A stretch of 64,000 nucleotides of DNA. It comes from Hirsutella rhossiliensis (Eukaryota; Ascomycota; Sordariomycetes; Hypocreales; Ophiocordycipitaceae). The DNA lies in the NCBI RefSeq assembly GCF_020360975.1, contig NW_025408681.1, forward strand, positions 1,798,001 through 1,862,000. Reading direction: 5' to 3'. Positions 49,562 to 61,822 of this stretch are shown here, piece after piece. The notes beneath the pieces were generated by a model that worked only from the letters and a program-made list of their open reading frames with translations, was not told where the DNA came from and made no database searches. Position 1 is the first letter of the stretch; each line of letters begins with the position of its first letter. Made by a program: the position numbers and the translations under genes.

Positions 49562-51054
49562 CTATCGCATTTCCTTTTGCAGCTGCTTCAACCGATGTTC
49601 AACCATGCGGACGGTGGGCCTGGGCACGTGCAGGCGATGGGCCAGGACGAGGGCGCCGGTGAGGACGGCGAGACTGCCCGCCTGGTGGGCCGCGGCGAGC
49701 GGGACAGGGACCAAGTAGATGAGGGTCGAGATGCCCAGGGCGACTTGGAGGCTGACCAGGTGGACCAGGCCGGCGGCGCTCTTCTTGGCGCTCGGGGGGA
49801 GCACGGCGGCGACGCGGCCGGTGCGCGAGTAGGCGAAGAGGGCCAGGATGGAGCAAAAGGTGGTGACGGCCAGGATGCGATGGTCCATCTGGACGGTGCT
49901 GGGGTTCTCGAGCATGTTGCGCCACCATAGGTCCGAGCCATCCTCCTTGCGCGAGTAGAAGCCGTCCCACAGCTCCGACTTGGGCGGGGTCAGGCCCAGG
50001 CCCATCTTGGGGAACTCGTTGTAGATGAGCCCGGCGTCCAGACCCGCGACCAGGCCGCCGGACATGGCCGTGACGAAGACGAGAGCGGCGAGGCCCGCGG
50101 CGCAGAGGCGAAAGGCGGCGAGGGCGGGGCTCCGCGTGGCCTGGATGGCACTCAAGGCGGCTTTGGGATCGGCCAGCATGCGATGGGTGCGCAGGACGGC
50201 GAGGCCCGACAGCAGCATCCAGGAGTAGCAGACAAAGGCGGTGGCGAGATGGGCCGTCAGGCGATACTGCGAGACGCGGGGGTGGGAACCGGGGGCGAAG
50301 AGGTCGTCTTTCAAGCCCGACTTGACCATCCACCAGCCAATGAAGCCCTGGAAGCCGATGAGGGCCGAGATGCCGACCAGGTTGACGGCCATTTTGGGCG
50401 TGACCCGCCGGCGGGCGATGAAGTAGAGCGAGGGCAGGATAAAGGAGAGGCCGATGAAGCGGCCCCAGAGCCTGTGCGTCCACTCCATGAAGTAGATTTT
50501 TTTGAACTCATCGATTGTCATGTGCGGGTTGAGCAGTTTGAACTCGGGCGAGGCGCGGTACTTCTCAAACTCGGATTCCCAATCGGCCTGGGACATGGGG
50601 GGTAGGGACCCGGTCACCGGTCTCCATTCCGTGATGCTCAAGCTGCTCGCGCCATTGCCGCGCCCACAATTAGCTGGCCATCTCTCATCAAATCCATCGG
50701 AGCTTCTTGGGAAGCACCCTACCCGGATTCCGTCAACCTCGTCAAGCCGCCGAAAACGACGATGCCAAAGACGCTGGCCGCGCTTCCCAGGAGCCAGTAC
50801 GCCACTCCCTTGGATGTGGTCTGAGGGAAAGCCTGCTTGACAGCCTCTGGCGCTCGAGGCGCTGTTGACTGCTTCGCCACGCTTCCCAGCGGCGGCGCTG
50901 CCGGGCTTGCGCTCGCGTATCCGCGCGGTCGAATGACACTGAGGATCTTGGGTGGCGGGCGTCGCGGAGCTTGCCGAAGGCATTGATTGCAGACAAAGAA
51001 CTTGGAAGGCCCCTGGATGGCTAGCCGCCGGATTCCGGAAATGAAAAAGGCCAT
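49562..51054 (-). CDS. cox15: Heme A synthase, COX15, 470 aa
   Basis: Mitochondrial inner-membrane enzyme that oxidises heme O to heme A for cytochrome c oxidase. Exons 51054-50723 and 50642-49562; the 80-nt intron (GTAGGG donor, CTAAT branch, GAGCAG acceptor) splits Gly111. The N-terminus MAFFISGIRRLAIQGPSKFF with many Arg and no acids is a mitochondrial presequence. GSAASVFGIVVFGGLTRLTE is the first membrane span. The four heme-ligand histidines expected in the family correspond to H167 (EWTHRLWGR), H242 (YRLTAHLATAF), H365 (MDHRILAV) and H430 (AAAHQAGSL). About eight membrane spans are visible. It is divergent from UTP14 with 241 bp between the start codons. Confidence 0.97.
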
Positions 51055-51295
51055 ATCTGTCGAGGGTGAAAAGGAGCTATGGTCCCATGTCGCGAAATGG
51101 TGACGGCCGTTGCAAGCGCCCCGAAATAAGAGCGAGCTGATAGGTGGGGTGCCCTGGCAGGGGTCCCCGCCAGAGCACCTCTCACCGCCAAATATTTTCA
51201 CGCGGCAGAAAACTCGATAAGCGGCGCCGTAAAAGCACATCTTGCGGCAAGACACGAACCGCACGCATCACCGTTGCCTCCCACCCACCATCAAA
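51055..51295. promoter_or_regulatory. Compact bidirectional promoter between COX15 and UTP14
   Basis: Only 241 bp separate the two start codons of divergently transcribed genes, so both core promoters must fit here. No TATA box is obvious on either side, which is common for housekeeping promoters. Confidence 0.6.
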
Positions 51296-54169
51296 ATGCC
51301 GGGCCGACAGGCGCATGGCAGGTCCCTCCTGGCCAATGCAAAAGTAAAGAGCTCCGGCAAGAAATCCAAGGCAAGGTCGCAGAAGAACGCCCTCGATGCG
51401 TTTGGCATCGCCCAGGAGAAATTCCCAACACGGCAAAAGAGGACCCCCAGGGTAAGGGAGCTGGACGCTGAGAGCGAACGGAAACATGCTCGGGAAGAAG
51501 ACGAGGACGGAGACGAGGAGGGCGACGGGGAACCTAGCCGGAAGAAAACAAAGGTCCCGTCTCGGCCTGTGGCGGGCGACGACGCCGAGTACGGTAGTGA
51601 CAGCGAGGGCAACGAGTGGCGGCTAGGGGGGCTGGCCGAGGACGACGAGGACTCTGAAATCGAGAGCGACGACGCATTTGGCGACAGCGACGATGACAAA
51701 TTTCAGGGCTACTCATTCCGCGGTACACAGTCCAAAAAGACCGAGGTAGGGCTGTCTCTTGGGTGATGAGACGATTGCACGGCTGATTGGGCTTGGCAGG
51801 CCGGCGATCCCGACGACGATTCAAACGATGACGAGGGTGAAACTCTTGGCGCAGATGCTATTGACCTCGCCACGGCGCTTGATCAGTTCGAAGAAGACTC
51901 CGACGTCGAGGAGCCAGAGGGCGACGAAGAATCAGGGTCGGACGATTCAAGTGAGGAGGAATCAGACGGCTCGGACGATTCCGACGATGATCAGGAAGAG
52001 GAAGACGACGAGGCCGATCCTGCGCAGCTCAAAGCCTTGCAAGGACTGATATCGGATTACGGCGGCGAACAAGTGGACGACGCTGAAGACACGAGGAGCT
52101 CGAAGCAAAAGATTGGCCTTGGCGACCTTGGCCTTTCCAGTCTCAATGATCCGTTCATGAAGAAATCCGTCAGACTCATGAACAAGGAGCAAAAGGAGAA
52201 ACGACCGGGCGCAGCCAAGAAGCTGAACGTGCCCTTGCCCAGGAGACAACAGGATCGGCTGGATCGGTCTGCGGCATACGAAAAAACAAACGAGACGCTG
52301 GACCGCTGGACGGAGACAGTCAAGCAGAATCGGAGAGCAGAGCATCTGGTCTTCCCTCTTCCCCAGAACTCTGCAACCGCCGGGCTAGACACGACGGAGA
52401 TCCAACCCTTGACAGCCAAGAGCGCAGGCAATGAGCTCGAGTCAACCATCATGTCCATCATGGATCAGAGCGGCTTGTCGCTGCAAAAGAAGGCCAAGCC
52501 GAAGCCCCAGGAATTCGATGAGGAAGGCAATCTGCTGTCCCGGAAAGAGGCTCTGGACAGGAAGCGGATGGAGCGCGAGCTGAATGCCAGGGAAACAAAG
52601 CGCGCCAAGCGAATCAAGAAGATCAAGAGCAAGGCCTACCATCGCGTACATCGAAAGCAAAGAGAGCGCGACGAGGTGGCCGCCAAGGAAGCCATGCAAG
52701 AGGCGGGAGAGATCGACTCAGAGGAAGAGCGGGAAGCACAGGACCGCCGACGCGCCCTGGAGCGTGTCGGGCAGCGTCATAAGGAGAGCAAGTGGGCCAA
52801 GATTGGAGCAAGGACCAAGCGCGCCGTATGGGACGACGATTTCCGCGCGGGGCTAACGGAGATGGCTCGCAAGGACGAAGAGCTGCGCCGCAGGAAAGAG
52901 GGCAGGAAGGGAGGCGTGGACGAGTCCGACTCGGACGCGACCAGCAGCTCCGGAGAAGACGACTCCGACGACGATCTACGCCGTCGGTTAGACGCGCTTG
53001 AAGGGGGCGAGGACGAGGGGCCGCGGTCGAAGCTCATGAGCCTCAAGTTTATGCAAAAGGCAGAGGCGGCGAAGAGAAAGGCAAACGACGACTTAATCAA
53101 GCAGATTCGGCGGGACCTGGACGGAGAGGAGGAAGAGACCGGCTCCGGCGATGAGGAGGTGGGCCGCAGGCGCTTCGGCGTCGCCACAGCCGGCTCGTCG
53201 GAGCCTGCTCCGGATACATCCAGGAGGGCTTCCCGGAGAGGGCGTGCGCGGGACGACGACGACGGCGATGGTTCTGCAGACGACCACGCGACGGCGAATA
53301 TCTCGTCGGCGCACGTGGACGCGGCAGCGCCAACTCCCGCAGATACGGCGGCCTCGACGGCAGGGGCCTGGTCCCGCGGCCAGCCCCGGCGCGCATCCAA
53401 GAAGAGCCCGGCCGGCGCGCGCGCCGAGGAACTCGACCTCGACGCCAACGTGCTCGTCGCCGCACGCCCTGCCGCCGCCAGCAAGCCGTCCAAGGCAAAG
53501 AGGCCGGACGCGAACGACGAAGACGACGACTCGGCATCCGACACGGAGCAGCTGCACCTGCCCCTCGCCATCCGCGACCAGGAGCTCGTGGCGCGGGCCT
53601 TTGCCGGCGAGGACGTGGTGGGCGACTTTGAGCGCGAAAAGGCCGACGTCGCCGAGGCCGACGACGACAAGGTCGTGGACCAGACGCTACCCGGCTGGGG
53701 CTCGTGGGTGGGCGAGGGCGTGGGCGCCAGGGAGAGGAGCAGGCATCAGGGCCGGTTCGTGACAAAGATCCAGGGCGTCAAGAAGAAGGACCGCAAGGAC
53801 GCCAAACTCGACAAGGTCATCATCAACGAGAAGCGCATCAAGAAGGTGAGTCCTCCTCCCCCCCCTCTACCTCCTCTTTTTTCTTTACTCCCCCCCTCTC
53901 CATCTCCCCTTTCTCTTTCAACCCCCCCCCCTTTTTATCTCCTACACACAAGAGCCGAAAAGGTACACGCTGACGCCCGCCCCCAGAACGACCTCTACCT
54001 CGCCTCCCAGCTCCCCCACCCCTTCGAGTCGCGCCAGCAGTACGAGCGCTCGCTGCGGCTCCCCGTCGGGCCCGAGTGGATGACCAAGCAGACCTTCCAG
54101 GACACCACCAAGCCGCGCGTCCTGCTCAAGCAAGGCATCATCGCGCCCATCTCCAAGCCCACCGCCTAG
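51296..54169 (+). CDS. utp14: U3 snoRNP-associated protein UTP14, 892 aa
   Basis: Component of the small-subunit processome in the nucleolus; in yeast it activates the helicase Dhr1 during 18S rRNA maturation. Exons 51296-51745, 51800-53845 and 53987-54169, all phase 0. Features are a basic N-terminus with KNALDAFGIAQEK; long acidic runs (DDSSEEESDGSDDSDDDQEE); the Utp14 core (SVRLMNKEQKEKRPGAAKKL, NVPLPRRQQDRLDRSAAYEK, KRIKKIKSKAYHRVHRKQRE, RTKRAVWDDDFRAGLTEMAR); and the conserved C-terminal block PGWGSWVGEGV...FVTKIQGVKKKDRKDAKLDK, KVIINEKRIKK, LYLASQLPHPFESRQQYERS and WMTKQTFQDTTKPRVL. The last intron is 141 nt with no in-frame stop, so retention would insert 47 residues in frame. Family assignment is secure. 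Confidence 0.96.
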
Positions 54170-55055
54170 GGGCTTCGGGCTTCGGGGCTTGGACCCTTCA
54201 CCGGCGCTGGGATACACGCGCGCAAGCACGCACCGTGTGCGTGTTGTATGTATGCGCAATAAACATGGCATATTCTCTCCCTCCCTCGTCTCTTCCCGTA
54301 AGCGTCCCGCGACGGGGCTCGGCTTGCACCCATGGTTTGTAAGGGGGCATGTGGAGGCGTATTGGGTTTACGTATCGGGTTCAAGACATTTTTCCATATA
54401 GTCATCATCGAGGTTACCATTTGTGATCATTTTGTCGTTCGAGATGGCTGGCGGGCCAATTTTCGGCAACTGTTTGTGTCACCACCCGCCTCCTATTTAC
54501 ACGCACTACACCTTCTCTCGCTCGCCACACCAGCCTACCTCTTCGCTCTCAACTTCGGTGGCTTTTCGCCTCGTTGCGGATCCGCGTGCCTCACTGGATC
54601 CATGGGACGCTGACGTCTCGTGCACCGATCCGCGCATAATAGTAAACCGCTCATGTGCTGAACCACACGTTCGAACCCGCGGTAAGCCCTTGAAAGCCAC
54701 GCCATCGCATCTCGACGCAAGGCGCATGGCGTGCAGGAGGGTCTTTCGAATCCGTTCAGCCCGCATATAGTCCGGGTACCTCATCGTGTGAACGGTATCG
54801 TCTTAGATGTTGACATTATCTGGCCCTTTCGCCGACGCCGAACACCCCAAACACCTTCACTAGTGATACAAAGTAGAAAAAGCTGACGCCGACCCAGACG
54901 TCGGTAATGATTGAAAACTCTTGCTTCCCCAACCAAACTCTCGATTGGACGCTAGTCAGGCCCGTTTCATACCGAGAAAAGAAAAGCAAGAGAACAAAGG
55001 ACACCGTAAACCGCCAAAGGCGAAGAGGGAAAAACGCGCGCACCATCATCATTGT
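54170..55055. other. Convergent intergenic gap, 0.9 kb
   Basis: 3' flanks of UTP14 (plus) and the Ca2+/H+ exchanger (minus). No gene is supported. A CACGTTCGAACCCGCGG stretch near 54666 resembles a tRNA T-arm but has no matching stem. Confidence 0.6.
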
Positions 55056-56710
55056 CTAGTTTTTGACCAGGCTGGTAACCGTGTCCATGACGCCGGTGGG
55101 TGTGGCGAAAAAGGCGACGGCAATAATGATGTAGAGGCCGAGGAGCATGGCACCTTCGAGGTAATTGGACTTGCCATCTTGGACAGTGTACGTTACGACC
55201 AGCACCGACACCGCGAAGGCGACTGTTTGGACTGTTTGATTCTAATGTTAGCGCAAGTCAATGCTGCCGAGCGAGTCGGAGCAAGTGTTTCTGCCGTTGG
55301 GCAAAGGAAAGGCTGGGAAGAGAAGGAAGGTGCGTACAAGTCTCGAAGTGAAGCGTCATGTCCTGTCCGATAATCCAGCCAACAATGACCAGGAAGGGGG
55401 TGACGCCAAGAGCGATCTGGATCGAGGAGCCGATAGCAACGCCCATGGCCAAGTCCATTTTGTCGCGTAGAGCAACGACGACGGCCGTCACGTGCTCGGC
55501 AGCATTGCCCACAATGGGAATGAGGATCAAACCGATAAAGGCTTTGCTGATGTGGGCGCTTTCGACGATGTCATCGATGCTTCCGACTAGGTAATCGGCG
55601 CAGATGGCGACGAGGACGGTCACGACGACAAGGACAACAGCGGCAGCCACGGCACCCATGCAAGGCTCATCTTCTTCTTCGTCGTCGTCATCGGCGGCTT
55701 GCCTCTCGGCATCGAAGAGGTTGCTGTGAGTTCGCAGCTGGAAGACCAGGTAGAGCACATAGAGCACTAGGAGAATGATGGCCGTGCCTCGCGAGAGGAC
55801 AAGAATGCTGCTGTCCTTTTCGTTGGAGCCTCGCTGGTTGAGGACGCCGTAAAGCTGAGCAAGGGGTCAGCGCAAGGGTCGACGTGCAAAAGGGGAAGCA
55901 CCGCAAAGCAGGCCAACGTACAGCGGCGGGGATGACGAGGGACGCCGAGGAGAGGGTCATGAGGGAGCAAGTAGTCTGGGCGACGGCGGCCGAGAAGTTC
56001 TGTTCGATGCCCAATCCGTTCTGACTGCGATGCACCAGACCGCCGAAGAAGAAGCACATTCCCATGACGAGCAGGAGGTTGGACAGGATGGAACCCAGCA
56101 TCGAGGACTGGACCACCTCGATCTGGCCATCTTTAAGGGCAACAATGCTGACCTGAAAAGGGTCAGCAATCGAAGTGTAGGCGTGGACGAGGGGAACAGG
56201 CGCACAATCAACTCGACGGCGTTGCCAAAGGTGGCGTTGAGGAGTCCTCCCATGGTCTCGCCGAGCTTCATGGAAATCTCCTCCGTCGCAAAGGAGAGGA
56301 CGGCGGCGAGAGGGATAATGGCGAAGAAGTTGATGGTGAAGACGGCCGTCGAGTTCCATTTGCAGGCGCCGGCCACAATGCCGATTGGGACGGTGACGAG
56401 AAGGAAGTTGACATAGTCTGTGGCGAGCTTGGGGTTAGCAAGGATGCGCAACGGGGGGGAGAGGCGTGAGAGGGCGAGGGCGAGGGCGCATACTGCTGAG
56501 GAGGGTCACCTTTGTGACATGCCAGGTATAGGCGAGGCTCCTGACGGCAACACGGTCGCTGTTGTTGCCGGGCGTGTGCCTGGAGTCAAAGAAGAAGGCG
56601 AAGGCGCCGGAGCGGTGGCGCGAGAGGGTGTCGCCTTGGGCCGACGACGAGGTTCCGCCGTTGACCAAAGGCGTGCGCTCGTCGGCGCCGCGGTTCTGCT
56701 TGTTATTCAT
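55056..56710 (-). CDS. vcx1: Vacuolar Ca2+/H+ exchanger, CaCA/CAX family, 450 aa
   Basis: Moves Ca2+ into the vacuole in exchange for protons. Five exons: 56710-56494, 56417-56206, 56152-55922, 55854-55338 and 55231-55056, in frame throughout. The N-terminus is hydrophilic ([16 protein letters not shown]), followed by eleven or so membrane segments. The two alpha repeats are [20 protein letters not shown] (E141) and [20 protein letters not shown] (E340), each followed by a GS-S motif ([25 protein letters not shown]). An acidic loop at about 274-283 (DDDDEEEDE) lies between the halves. The C-terminus is [19 protein letters not shown]...SLVKN. Among yeast proteins the single-domain Vcx1 is the best match. 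In fungi such genes are often calcineurin/Crz1-regulated; I did not identify a site here. Confidence 0.96.
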
Positions 56711-58932
56711 GAGGCGGCGTATGCGATGGAGGAGAATTGAAGTTTGTCGACGGTCTAGCGTTGCTTTTGCGTTATTGATTCGTCGCAAGAGACGTCGCAG
56801 GGACGGCACGGTAACAACACAATGCAAGCTTCCTTTGAGTGCCGATATGTCTCGAGTTGGAATCGGAGTAGTTGGGTTCGCGGAGCAAGGAGACGGGGAG
56901 GAAGGATGAACAAGCCAGGAGGGTGCGTTGGAGAGGACAGGAGATATGTGCAGTGGACGCAATGGGTCCTTGCTGCTTGGTAACGGGTGGATAAAGCAGA
57001 CAGAGACGGTGGGGTGTGGGCGAGCAAGCTAATGGAAGGGTGGCGCGTTTTGGGGGAGCGACCTGGGGAAGCGACCCGGGGGAGCGACCAAGCGGAATGG
57101 CAGCCAGCACGGGGGGAGGGGGGGGGTTGAGAGTGAGAGGGACGGGTGAGCGAGTGGTCCGGCACTCACAGCGAGGATGACGGGTCATGGACTCATGGGT
57201 GATTGACGGTGACGATGGAGAGTGGAAGCCGATCTTGGAGCGGCAACGGCGTGGTCTCGGGTCGACGCTACCGGGCAGCCGCTACGTACCACGAGGTGGT
57301 ATGGAGCAGTACCCACCCATGTACCCTCCCGCTGCAAGTACGTACTGTACAAGAAGACCTTAACCTGATGCGGCCACCTTAAGCGATGGCCGGCCGCTGT
57401 CCTTTCCTTGTTTACTTACGCCAGACGTTCAAGGCTTGAGGCTTGAGGCTTGAGGTTTGACAGGCCAAAAAACGGGAGAGGCGTGGCGGACACTTCCGAC
57501 GAACACGATGATGACAACGTCGACGCAAGGAAAAGGAACTTTCAAGGGAACCAGAATTGTGGAGGACAAGCCGCGTGCCGTCCCCCCGGCCGTCGGTTGG
57601 CTGCTCTGGCTTGGAGGCCTCTCTTCCTCCCCGGCAACCCTCTCTCTGATCTCCGATCCCACTCTGTTGTCTCATGCAGCCAGCAGCAAGCTGACGATGC
57701 CCAAATATGCCTCGCGTTTTACACATGCAAGCTGAATACACGGCGTGTTGCAGCGGCTGACGACCAGCTCACCTGCCCGCCCTTCTTGTCTCCGAGTCGT
57801 GACTTCTGCCACAGACCACTACCCACTGTACAGCGCCTGCTGAGCCCGCCTCTTCCGTGTCAGTGACCGGTCAGTGGCCGGTCAGTGGCCGGTCAGTGGC
57901 CGGTCCGTGGTGCCATGTACATATTGTACAGTACACGCCGTCGCTTCGCCTGCGCCTAAATTTACCGCGCCGTCGCGTTTCCGGGCATGCATCGAGTCTT
58001 GCTCGGCTGGGCCTAGCCTGGCAAGTGCGTCGCGGGGTACTAGACTCCGGGTACGTACTAGACTCCTGTCTCTTATAATAGCTGTGCCAAGCCTTGATTC
58101 GCTCTGTCTGGCAGGTGCTTCTCATTTTCTTGCTTTTCTGCTACGAGTTCTGCTACCGGTACGGAGTACTCCAGCCACTCAATTTACCCCTGCCCTGCCC
58201 AGATGGGCTCCAGGGGCTACGTCACACACCCTGCGACTCCCAGCGATGCGCGCTCGGGGCACCTGCAGCTTGGACTTGGCGCTGTAAGTTGTGCTGCAAA
58301 TTGTGCTGCAAGTTGTGCATGCCCTGTCTGTCTTTCCAGGTTCTCTTGTCCTCCTGCACAGTGACAGCTAATAAAGCACGGTTTCCTTGTTCGAGGGAGA
58401 GGACCAAGACGTCATGGTGTCGACGCTGGTGTGCTGCCAACATGGATCCCTGGCCATACAACCACGAGCAGCACAGAGTGCTTGCTCATCGCCCCATGGT
58501 TCTCGCGCATCAGAAGCCATGCGACAATTAGTACATGCCATGCGCACATTCGTCCCATCTGCAGAGACCCACTCTCTAACACAAATCCATCGATAAAGTG
58601 CTGAGCCACCACACCATCCTTCCACCTTTGTTTCCCCACCTTATTTCAACGCCCTTTCGCCGCATCATCCTCTGGAATCCTCACCCAGGGCGCAGCAAAC
58701 TCGGCCTCGTTGCTTGGCACCGCTAGTCGGCAATGCCACCTGTTGACGGGCCCTGGTGCAACTGCCCGTCGCCTTTGGGCACTGACCGTCACCAGACATC
58801 AAGAGACACGGCACGAGCAAAAGACTATAGGTTCCATTGCAAGCGTTTCCCCGTCTCATATGCAGTCGACGACGCCCTTCCTCTGGCCATCATTCTTCAT
58901 CACGACAAGACATCTCCTTATACACAGCCACC
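56711..58932. other. Gene-free tract, 2.2 kb
   Basis: Promoter of the Ca2+/H+ exchanger at the left and 3' flank of GH81 at the right, both minus strand. It contains an 11-bp tandem repeat at 57859-57909, three GCTTGAG repeats near 57432, three diverged copies of AAGTTGTGCTGC near 58287-58318, and TACGGAGTA at 58160-58168. No gene model is supported. Confidence 0.55.
57859..57909. repeat. 11-bp tandem repeat GTCAGTGGCCG, about four copies
   Basis: Two exact copies and two or more one-base variants of GTCAGTGGCCG head to tail. Each unit junction creates a CCGGTCAG or GGCCGG palindromic core. Confidence 0.9.
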
Positions 58933-61822
58933 TCAGATCCCGCCGAGAGCTATCAAAACAAGAGTCAGCAACCGCCCATCAAACGTCTCGTACCCGCCAT
59001 CCACTCACCTGCAGCATACGCCATGAACCACGTTAGCGACGCGCCTCCGTCCAGCCACTGCGGGTCGAAGCTGCGCCCAGAGAAAAACTCCCACGCCTTC
59101 CTGGGCTCCACCGTCGCGTAGCTGGCGTAGATGATGCCCTTCCACGCGTTGCGAATCTCGTCTATCCGCCCCTGGCTGAAAAACGCCTCCCATTCTTCCG
59201 CGACAAAGTTGGGCACCCGCACAAATGGCGTCGGCGGCAGGATTGGAATCATGTGGATGCCCTGGATCGCCTCGATGCTCGGGTCGAAAAATGTCGTGTG
59301 GTCCACCTTGTTCTCAAACAGAATCCCCGCCACCTTGTTGCCGATGAACTGCTTCGGCTGCACCTCGTTGTTCTTCTCGTACAGGTAATAGACTTGTAGG
59401 CTGCGCGCAATCATCGCCAGCTGCAGGTTGCCCCTGTCCCCAGCTGTCATCATCACACCTCCCTTCTCCATCTTGGACCACTCACCTCGCTTCCAAGTTG
59501 GCGTTGCCAATCACCTTTCCCCACATCTTGAGGGCATACGCGTGCATCATGTCCTCCGAGCTCGATTCTTGATTCTGCACACGCACCACGTCAGTATCGG
59601 CCACTTTGGGCCCAGAACTTTCCTTGGCGAGCTTACCTTGCCGTCCGCCGCGGCATAGAGGCCGTGAGCCCAGCTGTGGCCATGATACCAGTCGAAGCTC
59701 CGCCACATTGGGAAGAACGCGTCCTTGGAGTTGGGATTGGCAACGTCTCTCACCAGCGTATTGACATAGTCCGCATTCGCCCGGGCCCAGTCCGGATCCA
59801 GGTGGCCAATCGTCGCGGCCGCCAGGATGTGGTAGCCGTAGTGGAAGTGGTGGTCGTTGTAGTACGTGTTTCCAAAGTCAACGCCCGCGTCTCCCGTGAC
59901 ATAGCTCGCCGACGAGACGGCGCCGCCCCACGCCGCTGCGTCGCCGTCAGCCTGGGTACTTTCCCGGAGGAGAGTTTCACTCACTCTCATATACCAGAGG
60001 AAACCTTTGCTTGTTGGCGGCAAAGATGTCAAAGGCCGCTTTGAGCAGCCCGAGCCCCGTTTGCGCGAGCGCCTTGTCCCCGACCATGTTGTTGACCACG
60101 TACAGAATAGTCGCAAACTTGGCGAGCGCCTGCTCTTGTCAGTCCCCATCCATTCCGTGCTCTGGGCCTCCAACTCACCTTGCCGCTGAAGTACATGGAG
60201 TCCAGATTTGACTGAGCAATCATGTTCTGGGAAATCTCCTTGGCGGCCGCGGCCCGGATCGTATTCTTCGCCATCTCAGACAAGCCATCCATGCTTCCCC
60301 TTTCCGGGTGCCATGGCGAGAAACCCATGGAGACGGGCAAGTTCGGTTCGACCATGGTCCACTCGGTGCCCCGGACCAGCCTGGCGAGCCCCTTCGTCGT
60401 CGTCTGCAGCTGGACCTGCTGCATCCGCTGCTTGGTCTCGTCGTCGAACGAGTGGACGTGATGGGGCAGCGCGTACATGTACAGATGCCCGGCCTGGTGC
60501 CCGTCCTTTTGGAACTTGAAGCAATAGATGCCCCGGGACCCGGACGTCGAGCCCGAGAGACCAACCGTCACTGGGTATATGCCAGCACCGTCATCCAGCA
60601 ACCCCTCGGATCCGTTGGTCCGGGGGTCCTTGGCGATCTGGATGATGCCGAAGAAGGGCTTCTTCGACTCGGCCCGCCCGTCGTTGACGACCTTGAGATC
60701 GAGCTCATCCCCCTTGGTCCTCCAGGCGTACATGCGCCACGTCGTTCCGTCTTCGAGGTTGAATGTGTACTTGGCCACGTGCGGCTTGGGATCCCGGGTA
60801 ACCCGCGTTACGGTTTTGAAGTATACTCCCGATTGAAGGACGGGAACGGCGCCGTCGAACTGGGCCGTGATGTACGGCATCCCCTGCACAAGCGGGAACG
60901 AGACTGCCGGTGGCGATGTGCTGTCCTTGCTGAGATGGACTCGTGCCGAGAACGCCGTGATGCTGTCGAGCGAGAGCGCCGTCTTGTTCCCCAGCTCCTT
61001 GGCAGATATCACCATGGACTGAATCCCAATAGGATTCAGGTAGTAAGACGAAGACTCGTTAAACCTCACATTGCCGAACACTCGTTGATGCGCCTCGACA
61101 TGGCCGCAGGACATGCCCCAGCTCGCACTGGAGCCCTTCCCCCCGGCCCACTGTAGGGAGTAAGGGAACGTGTACGTCGGGGCCAGTTGGTCTCCCAGGA
61201 AGAAGTTGGCGTAGAATTTGTTGGTCTGAAGAGGGGCCTTGGACTGGATCCCCTTGCGAGGCACCGGGTGATCATGACGAATCGATATGCACGACGGCGG
61301 GGCCTTGGTATCGATGGGCTGGGCGAAGATGTCCGGGGATGCCATTGTTGCTGTAGGTGACAACCAAGTTTCGACGGCTTCTGTGGATCCGATGGGCTGA
61401 GACAGAGAAGCTGAGGTAGATGAAGAGCTGTTAAACCACAGCGGTCCTGTCGCTCCGGCTGGGCCGTGGAGTTTCGGGGATACAGCTGACGGGGTTGGTA
61501 GAGTTGGCGATATCTGGCCTGTGGTGTTGCTGGTCCTGACTTTGACTTGCACCAAACTGTCGAGCGAAGAGCCACCGGGGCGCAAAGGCTTCTGAGTCAA
61601 CGAGATAGGCGCCTGTGTGTCTGCAGTGGTGGTGCTGTTTGTGTCGAGGTGCCAGTATTCCGTGGTCAGCAGAAGCCGTTCAGCGGCCAGACGGTGATCT
61701 GGGCGGATTGCTTGAGGCAGCGGCGTGGACGAGCGAGGGCCGTTGGAGGAGCTGATTCGGATGACGGATCCCTGCGCTTCAGTTAGCCAGCATAGAAAGG
61801 ATAGGAGACGATGCCAGTCCAT
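58933..61822 (-). CDS. GH81 endo-1,3-beta-glucanase, secreted, 872 aa
   Basis: Hydrolyses beta-1,3-glucan of fungal walls, used for wall remodelling, cell separation or mycoparasitism. Six exons: 61822-60179, 60129-59985, 59935-59637, 59574-59486, 59433-59009 and a 17-nt last exon 58949-58933 that encodes only the end ALGGI. All junctions are in frame. [18 protein letters not shown] resembles a signal peptide; an in-frame ATG at 61876 would add 18 residues and bury it. A Ser/Thr/Pro-rich linker to about residue 170 leads to the GH81 domain: [58 protein letters not shown] (catalytic Asp region), [17 protein letters not shown] and [19 protein letters not shown] (catalytic Glu region). The fold and family are certain; the biological use is not. 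Confidence 0.94.

Noticed and set aside
52777..53670. 297-codon minus-strand Ser/Ala-rich open frame
   Set aside because: Complement of the acidic low-complexity region of UTP14.
54655..54685. GTTCGAACCC element resembling a tRNA B box
   Set aside because: Flanking bases do not form a five-pair T-stem and no A-box partner is found at the right distance.
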